From the IMG/VR virus record IMGVR_UViG_3300046499_000502, positions 1-64,000 of that record: a stretch of 64,000 nucleotides of DNA. One strand, written 5' to 3'. This DNA comes from a virus. A program made the translations under genes and the position numbers. The notes beneath the pieces were generated by a model. The model was not told the origin of the DNA, searched no databases, and worked only from the letters and a program-made list of their open reading frames with translations. Shown here piece after piece: positions 1 through 7,845 of this stretch. Within the stretch, counting starts at the first letter, position 1. The number at the start of each line of letters is the position of its first letter.

Positions 1-59
1 CGGATCGGGTGGACGGGACGCCGTGGCTGATGCTGATTCCCATGCGGGTTCCTTTCGGG

Positions 60-557
60 TCAGAGGCTGCGGTTGTAGGCGAGTTCGGCGGCCCGGTCGA
101 AGGCGAGCAGGACGGGCGCGGGGCTGGTCTGGGCCGCGTTCCAGGACGGGATCGTCTCCGTCCGGAAGGTGCGCTGGATGGATTCGAGGAGGGTCACGCA
201 GGCGTCATCGGCCTGGTGGCGGCTGGCGGCTTCGAGGCGGATCGCCCGGATCGGGCAGACGGCGCCCTGGTCGTCGTGCAGGGCGTCGCGGCACCATCCG
301 TCGGCGGCGATGCGGTTGCGGGCCCGGTGGAGCAGGCCGGCTATCGGCGTCCGGTACGGGCTGGGTGCCAGGGTGGGGGTGAGCGGCAGCGGCGCGGTGA
401 TCTCGGGCGCCTTGACGGGGATGTGTGCGCTATTGATATCGACGGCGAGGACGGCGGTGGCGAGCCGGTCGTCCATGGCGAGCGAGGCCAGGGCGAGCCG
501 GTCGTCGATGTCGAGGGTGGCCGGCCGGGTTGCGAGTGCGCGGGTGATCGTGGTCAT
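60..557 (-). CDS. hypothetical protein, last visible gene of the transfer module
   Basis: A 165-residue protein starting MTTITRALAT. I recognise no domain. It is Ala/Arg/Leu-rich with no membrane segment or cysteine cluster. The ATG overlaps the TGA of the preceding small reading frame as ATGA, which implies translational coupling and supports this start over longer versions. It is the most downstream gene of the leftward transfer operon visible here. Its role is unknown; replication or excision genes of an integrative conjugative element would be expected nearby or beyond the left edge. Confidence 0.6.
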   Translation of the reverse strand: MTTITRALATRPATLDIDDRLALASLAMDDRLATAVLAVDINSAHIPVKAPEITAPLPLTPTLAPSPYRTPIAGLLHRARNRIAADGWCRDALHDDQGAVCPIRAIRLEAASRHQADDACVTLLESIQRTFRTETIPSWNAAQTSPAPVLLAFDRAAELAYNRSL

Positions 558-677
558 CGCTTGGCCTTGCCGTTCCCGCGGCACTCGGGGCAGTTGACCT
601 TTCGCTGGACGCCACCGAACGCGGGCTTCGTTGGGTGAGAGGGCGCCGTTCTGGGCCTCCCATTCCTGGTCGGTCAT
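554..677 (-). pseudogene. small zinc-motif protein split by an apparent frameshift
   Basis: Translation from the ATG at 677 gives MTDQEWEAQNGALSPNEARV and continues to about position 600. The +1 frame then gives VNCPECRGNGKAKR and a stop at 554-556 that overlaps the next start (ATGA). The CPECRGNG stretch fits the DnaJ-type CxxCxGxG zinc motif. Neither frame alone gives a sensible product: the start frame lacks the cysteines, and the cysteine frame has a stop at 674-676 and no ATG. One extra base near the AAAGG at 598-602 would explain it. This could be a mutation, a sequencing error or programmed +1 frameshifting. Confidence 0.5.
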
Positions 678-732
678 GCGTGGTGCCATGATGATGATCT
701 CCTCGTTCGCTGTGATTCGGGCTGGGAGGTGC

Positions 733-773
733 GGGGCGCCCCCGGTCGCTTCCAGGCATTCGAGGGGCGCCCC
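733..773. terminator. GC-rich inverted repeat after the 781-1176 gene
   Basis: Two copies of the self-complementary 10-mer GGGGCGCCCC at 733-742 and 764-773 can pair around a 21-base loop. It lies just past the stop of the gene at 781-1176. There is no clear T-run, so termination or RNA processing is inferred. Confidence 0.4.
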
Positions 774-780
774 GGCGGGG

Positions 781-1176
781 TCAGAACCAGCTGCGGCGAC
801 CCCGGTCGCGGCGGGCTGCGGCGTCGCGGTTGCGCTTCTCCAGGCCTCGGATCTCCGCCTCGTCGAGGACGCCCTCGTAGCCGTGCGGCAGCGGTCCGGC
901 GACCTGCGGGGCGGGCCCGGCCATGTTGCGGAGCCCGGCAGGCGGCTGCTCGTAGACGGGGCCGAAGTTCTGGCACAGGGTCACCGCGTCGACCGAGCCG
1001 GAGCACGGGGTGTTGGTAAAGGGCCGCCGAGCGGTGAAGACGTGCTCGCTGTACGTGTGGGTGTCCTCGTAGGGGCCGAGGTTCCGGGCGTGCGAGTTGA
1101 CCGTGTAGTAGGTCTTGCCGAGCTGTGCCTGCCGGGCGAACCTCTTCGCGTCGCCGGGGCTCCAGGTCTTGGGCAT
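781..1176 (-). CDS. hypothetical protein downstream of tra
   Basis: A 131-residue soluble protein starting MPKTWSPGDAKRFARQ, with a charged Arg-rich C-terminus (RNRDAAARRDRGRRSWF). I recognise no family. It lies 26 bases past the neighbouring small gene on the same strand and is probably cotranscribed with tra. The basic tail suggests nucleic-acid contact, which is inference only. Confidence 0.65.
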   Translation of the reverse strand: MPKTWSPGDAKRFARQAQLGKTYYTVNSHARNLGPYEDTHTYSEHVFTARRPFTNTPCSGSVDAVTLCQNFGPVYEQPPAGLRNMAGPAPQVAGPLPHGYEGVLDEAEIRGLEKRNRDAAARRDRGRRSWF

Positions 1177-1202
1177 AGCGGATCTCCTTGCAGTTGGTGG
1201 GG

Positions 1203-1388
1203 TTAGAGGTTGCGGAGCTCGTACTGGAGGACCAGGTCTTCGAGGGCGGTCTCGACGGCGTCGGTGCCGTACCGGTTGACAAGGGCCTGGATCCCGCGGG
1301 CTGCCGCCTTCTTGTCACCGCGGGCCATGTGGGGTTGGACGGTGCGCTCGTAGGCGCTGACGATCTGGGCGTGCTGGTTCTGGGACAT
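1203..1388 (-). CDS. small helical hypothetical protein
   Basis: A 61-residue protein, MSQNQHAQIVSAYERTVQPH onward. I chose the internal ATG at 1388 because upstream in-frame sequence runs through a palindrome-rich region with no protein-like composition. It is predicted mostly helical, with no known domain. It sits between the tra gene and the 781-1176 gene in the same orientation. Confidence 0.6.
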   Translation of the reverse strand: MSQNQHAQIVSAYERTVQPHMARGDKKAAARGIQALVNRYGTDAVETALEDLVLQYELRNL

Positions 1389-1488
1389 GCGGGGCTCCGT
1401 TCGATTCCTGTCCGATGCGCGGTGAGCTTTGCCCTGGTTTGGGCGGTTAGATGGGTGGTCGACGCCCGATAGACGGCGCTTTTGCGGC

Positions 1489-1615
1489 GGTATGTGACCC
1501 GGTCGAGGGCGCGGCCAGTCGGTCGATCGACCGCGCCGAAGCACGGCCCGACCGGGTCACATACCGGGTCATACCGGTTCGAGACCACGCACTGACCGGG
1601 CCTCGACCGGGCGGT
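1489..1615. other. candidate clt-like transfer locus beside tra
   Basis: A non-coding, repeat-dense patch immediately 3' of tra. A 17-bp perfect inverted repeat, GGTATGTGACCCGGTCG, lies at 1489-1505 and (reverse strand) 1549-1565. A further GACCCGGT follows on the minus strand near 1564-1571, with degenerate copies to about 1615. Between the arms is a 14-bp palindrome, CGGTCGATCGACCG, at 1520-1533. TraB-type translocases of Streptomyces plasmids are known to bind clt loci made of 8-bp repeats of the GACCCGGA type. Assigning this site to the adjacent Tra is inference from motif and position. Confidence 0.5.
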
Positions 1616-1619
1616 ATGC

Positions 1620-3680
1620 CTACTTGCTGAGGGCCTCGGTGAGCTGCTCGCGGGTGTAGCCGTTCGGGTTGGCCATGCCGTCGAGCGGGCCGAGCTTGCG
1701 GGTTACGCCTGCGCCAGCCTCCCGAAGACGGGCCTGCAGCTCGGGCTCGGTCAGGCCTTGGTAGCGGTCGGGCTGGTCGGTGATCAGCAGTTCCAGCAGC
1801 CGCGAGGTGCGGGCCCGGTCGACGCCGTCGGCGTCGAGGACGGTCAGACAGTTGGTCAGCAGCTCCTTGCGCGCTGCTGTCTCAAGGTCGGCCTTGCCGT
1901 ATTCGGCGGCGAACCCGGTCAGGGTGCCGGCGTCGACGCGCAACTGACGGCCGCGCAGGCAGATCTCGCGGAACTCGGGGATCGTCATGAAGTCGGTCCG
2001 CAGGGTGACATGGCCCTCTTCGCCGCCCTGGTCAAGGACGACGACGCCCTTCTGCGAGTCGAGCAGCATATGGGGTGCGGCGCCCGCAGCTACAGCGTCG
2101 TCGCCGAGGACCATCCGCGAGCTGGCCGCGCCCTTGACTCGGAAGCAGGCCCGCTTGCGACAGACCTCACGCAGCATGGTCGGCACGCTGGTGGCGTCGG
2201 GACGCTGGGTGATGAACAGGCCCATGCCGCCCGCGTACCGGGAGACGCGCACGAACCGGGCCATCGTCTCGACGAGAACGTCCTTGCCGCTGCGCCCGCG
2301 GTCCTTGCTGTCCGGGTCGTCATCCGTCTTGATCTTCATCATGGCGGCGGCGTCCAAGAGTTCCTGCAGCTCGTCCACGATCAGCAGGGTCAGGCCGCGC
2401 TTCCACTTTTTCGCCAGCTCGGGGGTGAGCTTGCCCTCGGGGCACTGCTCCGGGTGCTCCTCAGAGAGCTGCTCCAGGCGCTCACCGATCTGCTGCATGT
2501 CAGCGATCAGTTCATTCAGCAGATCCAAGAAGGCGAGAATCTTCGCAGGGGTGTTGCCAGCAACATAGGAGACGGCGAACTGCTTGGTAGCAGCCCAATC
2601 CGGGCCCGCCTTCCCGGTTGCCACGTGGACCGTCATGTACGGGTCGAGGGCGGCAGCGGCTGCCACCAGCCGGGCCAGGAACGACTTGCCGTAGTCGGGC
2701 AGACCTCCCAGCAGGATGGAGCACCACACCAGCTCCAAGATGTGCCGGCCGCCGCGGGCGTCGGTGCCCAGCGGGACGCCGTACTGCCAGAAGTCCAGTC
2801 GGTCCGCGGTGAGCAGCGGCGAGGGTACCGGCTTGGATCCGTAGGGGTTGGCCTCGTTGGCGACCCACAGCACGAACCGTCCCTCGTGGCCGTCCTCGGA
2901 GAAGTCGGCGTGCATCTCGACCTGGGACTTCTTCACCCTGAGCGCCGAGGCCAGTTCCTCTGCGCGGGAGATGGCGGTGGAGGCTTTCATGCCGCCGGGC
3001 AGTTCGACTGTGGCGGTCCAGCCGGGGCCGGACGGCTGGATGATGCCGACGAGGCGGGTCTCGTCACGCTGGGCGTCGCTGATGATCCCCGACTTGACGA
3101 GGGCGGTGACGAGGTCGGCTTCGCCGAGTACGCGCCCGTCGTATCGCTCGCCGCGCGGCCCAGCCGGCAGCGGCTCCACGCCGGGCTGGCTGCGGTCGCG
3201 GCCGTGGAACGCGCCGAGCCCCCAGGCGCTGAGGCCAGCGACGAGGTCGAGCCACAAGCTGCCGGTGACGGCGCCGAAGCCGACTCCCCCGGCGACCGCT
3301 CCGGACACGCCCGCGGTCTTGCCCAGGAACGCCTTGCGGTGCTGCCTGTAGTCGGCGCGGTAGTCGTCGGCCTTGCGCTTCCAGGTGCCCGCCACATTCG
3401 GGTCACCGGCTGCGTCGCGCACGGCCTGGTCGGCGTCAGCGATCAGCTGCGGGTAGTGGTTGTGGTAGCGCTCGACCCAGCGGCGGCCGAGCTGCCGGTA
3501 GCCGCGGAAGGTGTGCGGCAGCAGGGCCAGGGTGGCGATCCGGTTGGTGGTCTCGGCGACCGTCTTGGCCGACTCGATCCACGTCGAGCGGCCGGCCGCG
3601 GCGTCCTTGAAGACGGGCATCTCGGCGGGCGGCGGGACGAGCGTCAGCGGCGGGCGCTCGTCGGTCAGCGGGGTGGCCAT
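1620..3680 (-). CDS. tra: FtsK/SpoIIIE-like conjugative DNA translocase (TraSA/TraB type)
   Basis: A 686-residue motor ATPase expected to move double-stranded plasmid DNA between mycelial cells as a membrane hexamer. A hydrophobic Gly/Ala/Leu stretch near residues 122-160 is the likely membrane anchor. The FtsK-type Walker A is GGLPDYGKS (about 323-332) and the Walker B is LLIVDELQEL (about 430-440). The last 80 residues look like the winged-helix DNA-recognition domain of this family. The ATG at 3680 overlaps the preceding stop as TGATG. There is no relaxase gene nearby, as is usual for Streptomyces dsDNA transfer. A chromosome-segregation FtsK is unlikely given the length and the Spd neighbour. 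Confidence 0.9.
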   Translation of the reverse strand: MATPLTDERPPLTLVPPPAEMPVFKDAAAGRSTWIESAKTVAETTNRIATLALLPHTFRGYRQLGRRWVERYHNHYPQLIADADQAVRDAAGDPNVAGTWKRKADDYRADYRQHRKAFLGKTAGVSGAVAGGVGFGAVTGSLWLDLVAGLSAWGLGAFHGRDRSQPGVEPLPAGPRGERYDGRVLGEADLVTALVKSGIISDAQRDETRLVGIIQPSGPGWTATVELPGGMKASTAISRAEELASALRVKKSQVEMHADFSEDGHEGRFVLWVANEANPYGSKPVPSPLLTADRLDFWQYGVPLGTDARGGRHILELVWCSILLGGLPDYGKSFLARLVAAAAALDPYMTVHVATGKAGPDWAATKQFAVSYVAGNTPAKILAFLDLLNELIADMQQIGERLEQLSEEHPEQCPEGKLTPELAKKWKRGLTLLIVDELQELLDAAAMMKIKTDDDPDSKDRGRSGKDVLVETMARFVRVSRYAGGMGLFITQRPDATSVPTMLREVCRKRACFRVKGAASSRMVLGDDAVAAGAAPHMLLDSQKGVVVLDQGGEEGHVTLRTDFMTIPEFREICLRGRQLRVDAGTLTGFAAEYGKADLETAARKELLTNCLTVLDADGVDRARTSRLLELLITDQPDRYQGLTEPELQARLREAGAGVTRKLGPLDGMANPNGYTREQLTEALSK

Positions 3681-4156
3681 CAGAGTGTCAGTCCCTTCCA
3701 GGGTGCGGTCTGTTCGATGCGAGCTTGAGTGCGGGCCATACGGCTGTTCGGGAGGGTGTCGCCGCGGACGCGGCGGGGAGGCGTTCCGCCGTTCCTTCGG
3801 CGCCCGTCTGCCGGGCCCGTCACGTGCGGCGAGAGGTAAAGGAGGCCGGCTTGCTGGCAGGCGATGTCCCAGACTTCGCGAGCCGAGATCAAGCCGAGGC
3901 TCGACGTCTCCGTCCACCCGAACTCCCGCATCTCGTTCCGGGTCAGGTAGGGCGGGACGAACAGACGGTGCCGAATCTCGAAGAGAGCCATCTGTTCTAT
4001 CTGTCGAGCGATCCGGGAGTTGGTGACCTCAAGTGCCCGGTAGGGCTCCCATCCGCGCCGGCCGAACTCTTCCAGCCGGGTCGCCGTGGGGGTCGTGTAG
4101 CCGATCTTCACGGCACGGAAGTTGGGGTGGGTGATGACGTAGGTAAGGGCCGTCAT
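3680..4156 (-). CDS. T5orf172/GIY-YIG-like protein with a repeated C-terminal tail
   Basis: A 158-residue protein. Its N-terminus MTALTYVITHPNFRAVKIGY, with later Arg and Glu residues (FGRRGWEP, QIEQMALFEIR), resembles the T5orf172/MUG113 branch of the GIY-YIG nuclease fold. Whether it is catalytically active cannot be judged. Residues 117-145 form a tail (DGRRRNGGTPPRR...GDT) that closely matches the tail of the adjacent membrane protein. It overlaps both neighbours by one to four bases, so it belongs to the tra operon. It may nick or bind the transferred DNA or act as an adaptor; both are inference. Confidence 0.7.
   Translation of the reverse strand: MTALTYVITHPNFRAVKIGYTTPTATRLEEFGRRGWEPYRALEVTNSRIARQIEQMALFEIRHRLFVPPYLTRNEMREFGWTETSSLGLISAREVWDIACQQAGLLYLSPHVTGPADGRRRNGGTPPRRVRGDTLPNSRMARTQARIEQTAPWKGLTL
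3722..3808 (-). repeat. duplicated coding segment, copy 1
   Basis: Encodes residues 117-145 of the T5orf172-like protein. It is similar in DNA and protein to 4198-4284: about 18 of 29 residues are identical, with the shared core NGGTPP and GDT. The two copies lie 476 bases apart in the same orientation. Confidence 0.7.
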
Positions 4157-5463
4157 TCGGACGCCTCCTGCGTGTTACGCGCAGCTGTCTCTCGCCCGAT
4201 CTGCCGCCTCGCTCCTTCGCTGTACGGCTTGGTGTCGCCGGGCCGACGAACGGGCGGCGTGCCGCCGTTGTTGCGGCGCCCATCCGGCGCTTCGGGATCC
4301 CGCTTCTGGCGCCCCTTGATTTGGGATTCGATCAGCGACAACGACCCCAGAACGGGGGCTTCGGTGACGGTCCGCATGTGGGCTTGCGCAGCCTGCGACT
4401 GCGCCTCGATTTCGGCGCGGATTCCGACCGTCTTGCAGCCCGTCACGAGGAGCCAGGCCTCGGCCCAGATCTGCTCGGTGACGTACTGCGAACCGCGGGC
4501 GGAGCGGAGCGCGTCGGCAACCTCCCACACGTCCGGGTGCTGCTCGCGGCGGTCGGTGTCGCGCCGCTGCTGCTCCTCCGCGGCAGCCTGCTCCCGAGCC
4601 GCCTTCTCAGCCGCGGCCTTCGCCTCCGTCTCCGCCTTGGCCTTGGCCGCACTCGCTCGGGCAGCCTCCTCGGCTTCAGCCTTCTTCTCTGCCGCCCGCC
4701 GCTCCCGCCACGACGGGATCCCATCAGCTTTCTGGGCGATGCCGTGCTCGTAAGCCATCAGCACGATCGGCCCGCCGAGGGAGGCGATAGCGCCGATCAG
4801 GCCGGCGTTGAAGCCGATCCGCGGGTCGGACAGGCCGCCGTACATGTTGATCCCTGCGGCGATCGCGGCGCCGAGCATGATGCCGACCCGGTAGGGGGCG
4901 ACATCCCGCCGGTGGGCGACCGCCCACGCGGCACCGAACGCAAGGACGAGGGCGAGGCCTTCGAGGAGCGCAGGCGCAGCAATCAGGAACGGGCGGGCCC
5001 GGTCCCAGAAGTGCATGAACTGCACCGGCGCGGCGATGATCAGGCCGACCGCGTAAATGCCGCGGGCGCCCCACCTCCACCAGCGCTCGCTGCGCTCCTG
5101 CTCGGCCAGCTGCTGCGCCTCCCGCCCGGCCTCCTCCTTCTCCGCCTTCTCGGACTTGGCCTGCTCGGCGTTGTGCTTCGCCGTCTCGGCAGCCTTCTTC
5201 GCGAGGGCGGCCAGGTGGTCGGCCTTCTCCTTCTCCAGCCGCATCGCGGCGCGCTCGTTGGCGATGCGCTCCTTCTCGGCCTTCTCGACGGCGAGGATCT
5301 TCTCGGCCTCGGCCTTGCCCGCCGCCTCGGTGCGCAGGGCGTCGGCTTCGGCGGCGGCTCGGGTACGGATCGCCTCCGCCTCGGCCAGTGCGCGCGGGTC
5401 AAATCGCGGCTCGGGCGAGGTCTTCGGCGTGCCGTTGACCTTTTCGACGGATACGGCGGTCAC
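4153..5463 (-). CDS. spdB: SpdB-like (DUF2637-type) membrane protein for plasmid spreading
   Basis: A 436-residue protein. Residues 25-125 form an Ala/Glu/Lys-rich helix, probably a coiled coil. Four transmembrane segments follow at about 134-152, 158-182, 192-210 and 218-238. A second charged helix covers about 250-310, and then comes a soluble C-terminal region ending in the duplicated tail. This architecture matches Streptomyces SpdB/DUF2637 proteins, which help intramycelial spread of conjugative plasmids and cooperate with the Tra motor. GTG at 5463 was chosen because it follows the previous gene with a normal gap; longer versions are Arg/Pro-rich junk. Confidence 0.85.
   Translation of the reverse strand: MTAVSVEKVNGTPKTSPEPRFDPRALAEAEAIRTRAAAEADALRTEAAGKAEAEKILAVEKAEKERIANERAAMRLEKEKADHLAALAKKAAETAKHNAEQAKSEKAEKEEAGREAQQLAEQERSERWWRWGARGIYAVGLIIAAPVQFMHFWDRARPFLIAAPALLEGLALVLAFGAAWAVAHRRDVAPYRVGIMLGAAIAAGINMYGGLSDPRIGFNAGLIGAIASLGGPIVLMAYEHGIAQKADGIPSWRERRAAEKKAEAEEAARASAAKAKAETEAKAAAEKAAREQAAAEEQQRRDTDRREQHPDVWEVADALRSARGSQYVTEQIWAEAWLLVTGCKTVGIRAEIEAQSQAAQAHMRTVTEAPVLGSLSLIESQIKGRQKRDPEAPDGRRNNGGTPPVRRPGDTKPYSEGARRQIGRETAARNTQEASE
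4198..4284 (-). repeat. duplicated coding segment, copy 2
   Basis: Encodes residues 394-422 of the Spd-like membrane protein (DGRRNNGGTPPVRRPGDT onward) and matches the tail of the next gene at 3722-3808. Confidence 0.7.
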
Positions 5464-5495
5464 GGGGATCGGTGTCCTCTCGGGTCTCGGGTCGG

Positions 5496-5702
5496 TTAGG
5501 CGGTGGCGGGCTGGATGACGACGGTCCGGCGGTGACGCAGCCAGACGGCGCCAGCAGCGAACACCCAGAGGTAGGTGGGCACCAGGCCGGCGAGTACGGC
5601 CAGTCCGGCGAAAGCGAGGGACACGGGCGCTGCGGCGGCGTGCCACAGGCCGATCGTGACCAGGTAAGCCGCGAGAAACAGCCAGAAAACGGTGCGGAGC
5701 AT
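5496..5702 (-). CDS. small two-helix membrane protein (Spd-like)
   Basis: A 68-residue protein with two hydrophobic helices (about residues 5-24 and 28-52) and a short basic C-terminus. It lies directly upstream of the SpdB-like gene, where Streptomyces conjugative elements often carry small Spd membrane proteins. No enzymatic motif is present. Confidence 0.7.
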   Translation of the reverse strand: MLRTVFWLFLAAYLVTIGLWHAAAAPVSLAFAGLAVLAGLVPTYLWVFAAGAVWLRHRRTVVIQPATA

Positions 5703-5796
5703 GACGACCTCACACAGGGTCGGAACGGATGGCGGGGGTTGCTGCGTCGGTTCTCCGCCCGCCCCGGGCGGGGGTCCGGGGCGGACAGACAGCCGA

Positions 5797-6003
5797 TCAG
5801 CTCGCCGGAAGGGCGCGCTGGTAGGCGCGAATGTCGGCGTCGGTGAAACCGAGGGCGCGGGCGGCGGCCTGGTCGGCGTTGAAGCCGGCGAGCTCGGCCC
5901 GGTCGAGGGGCCGGCCGTCCGCCTCCCGGCCCGCCTTCATCTCCAGGCCGATGGCCGCCGTGTACAGGGCGTCCTTCGCGGCCTTGGTCAAGTTGCTGCG
6001 CAT
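5797..6003 (-). CDS. small hypothetical protein of the transfer operon
   Basis: A 68-residue, soluble, Ala-rich helical protein (MRSNLTKAAKDALYTAAIGL onward). I recognise no domain. It sits in the same operon as tra and spdB. Confidence 0.65.
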   Translation of the reverse strand: MRSNLTKAAKDALYTAAIGLEMKAGREADGRPLDRAELAGFNADQAAARALGFTDADIRAYQRALPAS

Positions 6004-6048
6004 GTGGATCAGTCCTCTCGGGTTGGGGGTGGCGGATCGGGCAGCCGG

Positions 6049-6237
6049 TCAGGCCTTGCGGAGCTGGTCTTCGGTGAACGTCGGCGTCCCGAGCGCCAGG
6101 TCGAGGTGCGGGTCGCGGATGCCGTCGACCTGCACCCGCCCGTCGCCGGTCGGCCAGGCCTCGCCGGTCCGGCCGACCAGGCCGGGCGCGTCCGGGCTGG
6201 ACACGACGGTCACCCGGTCGCGCTTGTTGATCGTCAT
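6049..6237 (-). CDS. small beta-rich hypothetical protein
   Basis: A 62-residue protein starting MTINKRDRVTVVSSPDAPGL. Its beta-rich pattern resembles a small SH3-like barrel, but no family was recognised. I used the internal ATG at 6237 because the sequence upstream is a Pro/Arg-rich shadow. Confidence 0.6.
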   Translation of the reverse strand: MTINKRDRVTVVSSPDAPGLVGRTGEAWPTGDGRVQVDGIRDPHLDLALGTPTFTEDQLRKA

Positions 6238-6332
6238 TGGTCTCCTTCGACGCGGTGGACGGGTCGTGGTGCGTGCCCCGGGCCGCAGTCGATGCGGCGC
6301 CCTCACGGCTGGATGCCGGGGCTGTGGTGCGG

Positions 6333-6578
6333 TCAGGCGGCGGCCGGGTAGTCGAAGCCGTCGAACTCGTCGACCAGCTGCGGGTCGAACGCGGCAGCGT
6401 GGTCACGGATCAGCGCCATCTGGCCGACGTCGCCGCCGGAGCGGGCCGCGAGGTAGTCGTCGATCAGGGTGGCCGCGTACTCGTCGTGCGCATCGGCGAC
6501 CGTGATACGGGCCCGGCGCAGCGCAGCGAGATCCGTCTTGGTGGCCAGATCGGCGTCGGAAAGGATGAACGGAGACAT
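6333..6578 (-). CDS. small acidic hypothetical protein
   Basis: An 81-residue acidic, mostly helical protein (MSPFILSDADLATKTDLAAL onward). Function unknown. It is the last gene before a long hairpin at 6639-6678 that could partly separate it from the genes upstream. Confidence 0.6.
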   Translation of the reverse strand: MSPFILSDADLATKTDLAALRRARITVADAHDEYAATLIDDYLAARSGGDVGQMALIRDHAAAFDPQLVDEFDGFDYPAAA

Positions 6579-6638
6579 GGGGGATCACGGGACCTTTCAG
6601 GTCATGGGGTTGCGTGGGGGTGATGCGGGGGTGGGGCA

Positions 6639-6678
6639 CCGCGGGCGGAGACGGGGGGGGTTGTCGACCCGCCCGCGG
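6639..6678. terminator. inverted repeat inside the transfer operon
   Basis: CCGCGGGCGG at 6639-6648 pairs with CCGCCCGCGG at 6669-6678. It lies between the 28-codon gene at 6692-6778 and the gene at 6333-6578. It could be an attenuator or a processing site; there is no T-run. Confidence 0.35.
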
Positions 6679-6691
6679 CGGTCTTGGGGGT

Positions 6692-6778
6692 CTAGCGGGG
6701 CCGGTTCTCGCTGCGCTTGTTGGCGTCGGCGACCTTCTTCGACAGCTCGGCGCGCTCGGCGTCGGTCAGGCGGGTCAC
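6692..6778 (-). CDS. 28-residue peptide, translationally coupled
   Basis: GTG at 6778 overlaps the previous stop as GTGA and reads VTRLTDAERAELSKKVADAN plus eight residues to TAG. It is highly charged and helical. The coupled start and the operon position are the main support. Confidence 0.5.
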   Translation of the reverse strand: MTRLTDAERAELSKKVADANKRSENRPR

Positions 6779-6945
6779 GACGCCACCTCCTCGTCCGAAG
6801 CGATGACGAGGAACCGGTCGTTACGGATGTCCTGCACGACGGTCACCGGGATGCCCTGGTCGCGGAACGTCTGCGCCTGCTCCTCCGCCGGGAACTGGCC
6901 GCGGGGGTGGCCGGCCGGGGACTCGGCGAGAACCTTGCGGGCCAT
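6775..6945 (-). CDS. small hypothetical protein
   Basis: A 56-residue protein, MARKVLAESPAGHPRGQFPA onward, with an alpha-beta pattern ending in EEVAS. Its start overlaps the previous stop (TGATG) and its stop overlaps the next start. No known domain. Confidence 0.6.
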   Translation of the reverse strand: MARKVLAESPAGHPRGQFPAEEQAQTFRDQGIPVTVVQDIRNDRFLVIASDEEVAS

Positions 6946-7124
6946 CACACGCCCCCGGCCTCGTCGAGCATCTCCAGCAGCTGCTGCAGCACAACCTCCA
7001 GGCGGCCGATCATGCGAGCCATCGCCCGGTCGTCCGCCATGTCCAGCTGCTCAACAGCGGCCAGTTCCCGGCGGGCGGCCTCGATCCGGTAGCGGTCGTG
7101 GTCCGTCAGGTCGATGCGGCCCAT
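6945..7124 (-). CDS. small helical hypothetical protein
   Basis: A 59-residue helical protein, MGRIDLTDHDRYRIEAARRE onward, with heptad-like Leu spacing near the C-terminus that suggests dimerisation. Its start overlaps the preceding stop. Function unknown. Confidence 0.6.
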   Translation of the reverse strand: MGRIDLTDHDRYRIEAARRELAAVEQLDMADDRAMARMIGRLEVVLQQLLEMLDEAGGV

Positions 7125-7585
7125 CACGCCGCCTCGACCAGGTGCAGCATTCCGGCGGCGGCGAGGCGGCTGCGGGCGCCGGCCATCAGGTCTTCGGCGA
7201 CGGCGAGACTGTCCGCGTCCAGGTCCGTCATCCGGCCCGACTCGGCAACCGCGGCGAGGTCGGCGACGTGAGTGGCGGCCGTCTCGTACACGGCCACGGC
7301 GCGAACCACGGACGGGCCGGCGAGACGCGCCTCCAGGGACGCCATCGCAGCAGCGGCGAGCGACGGAAGCGGGGCGGTGGGGTCCGTCCACGTGAGCCAT
7401 CCGGACGTGCCGAACGGGGCGCCGTGCGGGTCATCCACGGCGTGGCCGCCCGCGCAGGTCATGTAGTCGCCGGTCGGGGTGCGCATGCCTCGATCGGTAC
7501 GCGCCGGGCAGGTAGAGCGGACGTAGGACGCGAGGTCGTGGGTCAGGTGATCGGCCGGCGACATCGGCTGGGTCGTGGTGCTCAT
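7124..7585 (-). CDS. hypothetical protein with an N-terminal Cys/His patch
   Basis: A 153-residue protein. Residues 1-70 hold two Cys and a His (STCPARTD, TCAGGHAV), and residues 75-153 are helical and Ala-rich. I chose MSTTTQPMSPADHLTHDLAS at 7585, which overlaps the preceding stop. The arrangement is typical of small proteins in actinobacterial integrative elements. No function can be given. Confidence 0.65.
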   Translation of the reverse strand: MSTTTQPMSPADHLTHDLASYVRSTCPARTDRGMRTPTGDYMTCAGGHAVDDPHGAPFGTSGWLTWTDPTAPLPSLAAAAMASLEARLAGPSVVRAVAVYETAATHVADLAAVAESGRMTDLDADSLAVAEDLMAGARSRLAAAGMLHLVEAA

Positions 7586-7845
7586 GCCGTCACCGCCTTG
7601 GACCACCAGCGGCGCTTCGCCGGCTTCACCGGCTCACGCAGCGCAAGCGCCTCGTAGTAGAAGGACTCGTGCAGGCGGCCCACGAACATCCAGAGCTCCT
7701 CGGACGGCACCTTCGCCGCCAGCTCCATCAGCTCATCGGCCATCTCGCCAAACGTGCGGGCGAGCACCTCACGGTCGCCGGACTCCAGGGCGGAGGCGAG
7801 GGAAGCGAAGTGGGCGGTGGGGGTGGTGGGGGTCGCGGTGGTCAT
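7582..7845 (-). CDS. small hypothetical protein
   Basis: An 87-residue, largely helical protein (MTTATPTTPTAHFASLASAL onward) with a basic C-terminus (KPAKRRWWSKAVTA). It overlaps both neighbours by four bases. I recognise no family. Confidence 0.65.
   Translation of the reverse strand: MTTATPTTPTAHFASLASALESGDREVLARTFGEMADELMELAAKVPSEELWMFVGRLHESFYYEALALREPVKPAKRRWWSKAVTA

Noticed and set aside
1758-3728. 656-residue plus-strand frame over tra
   Set aside because: Antisense shadow; the minus strand encodes clear Walker A and B motifs.
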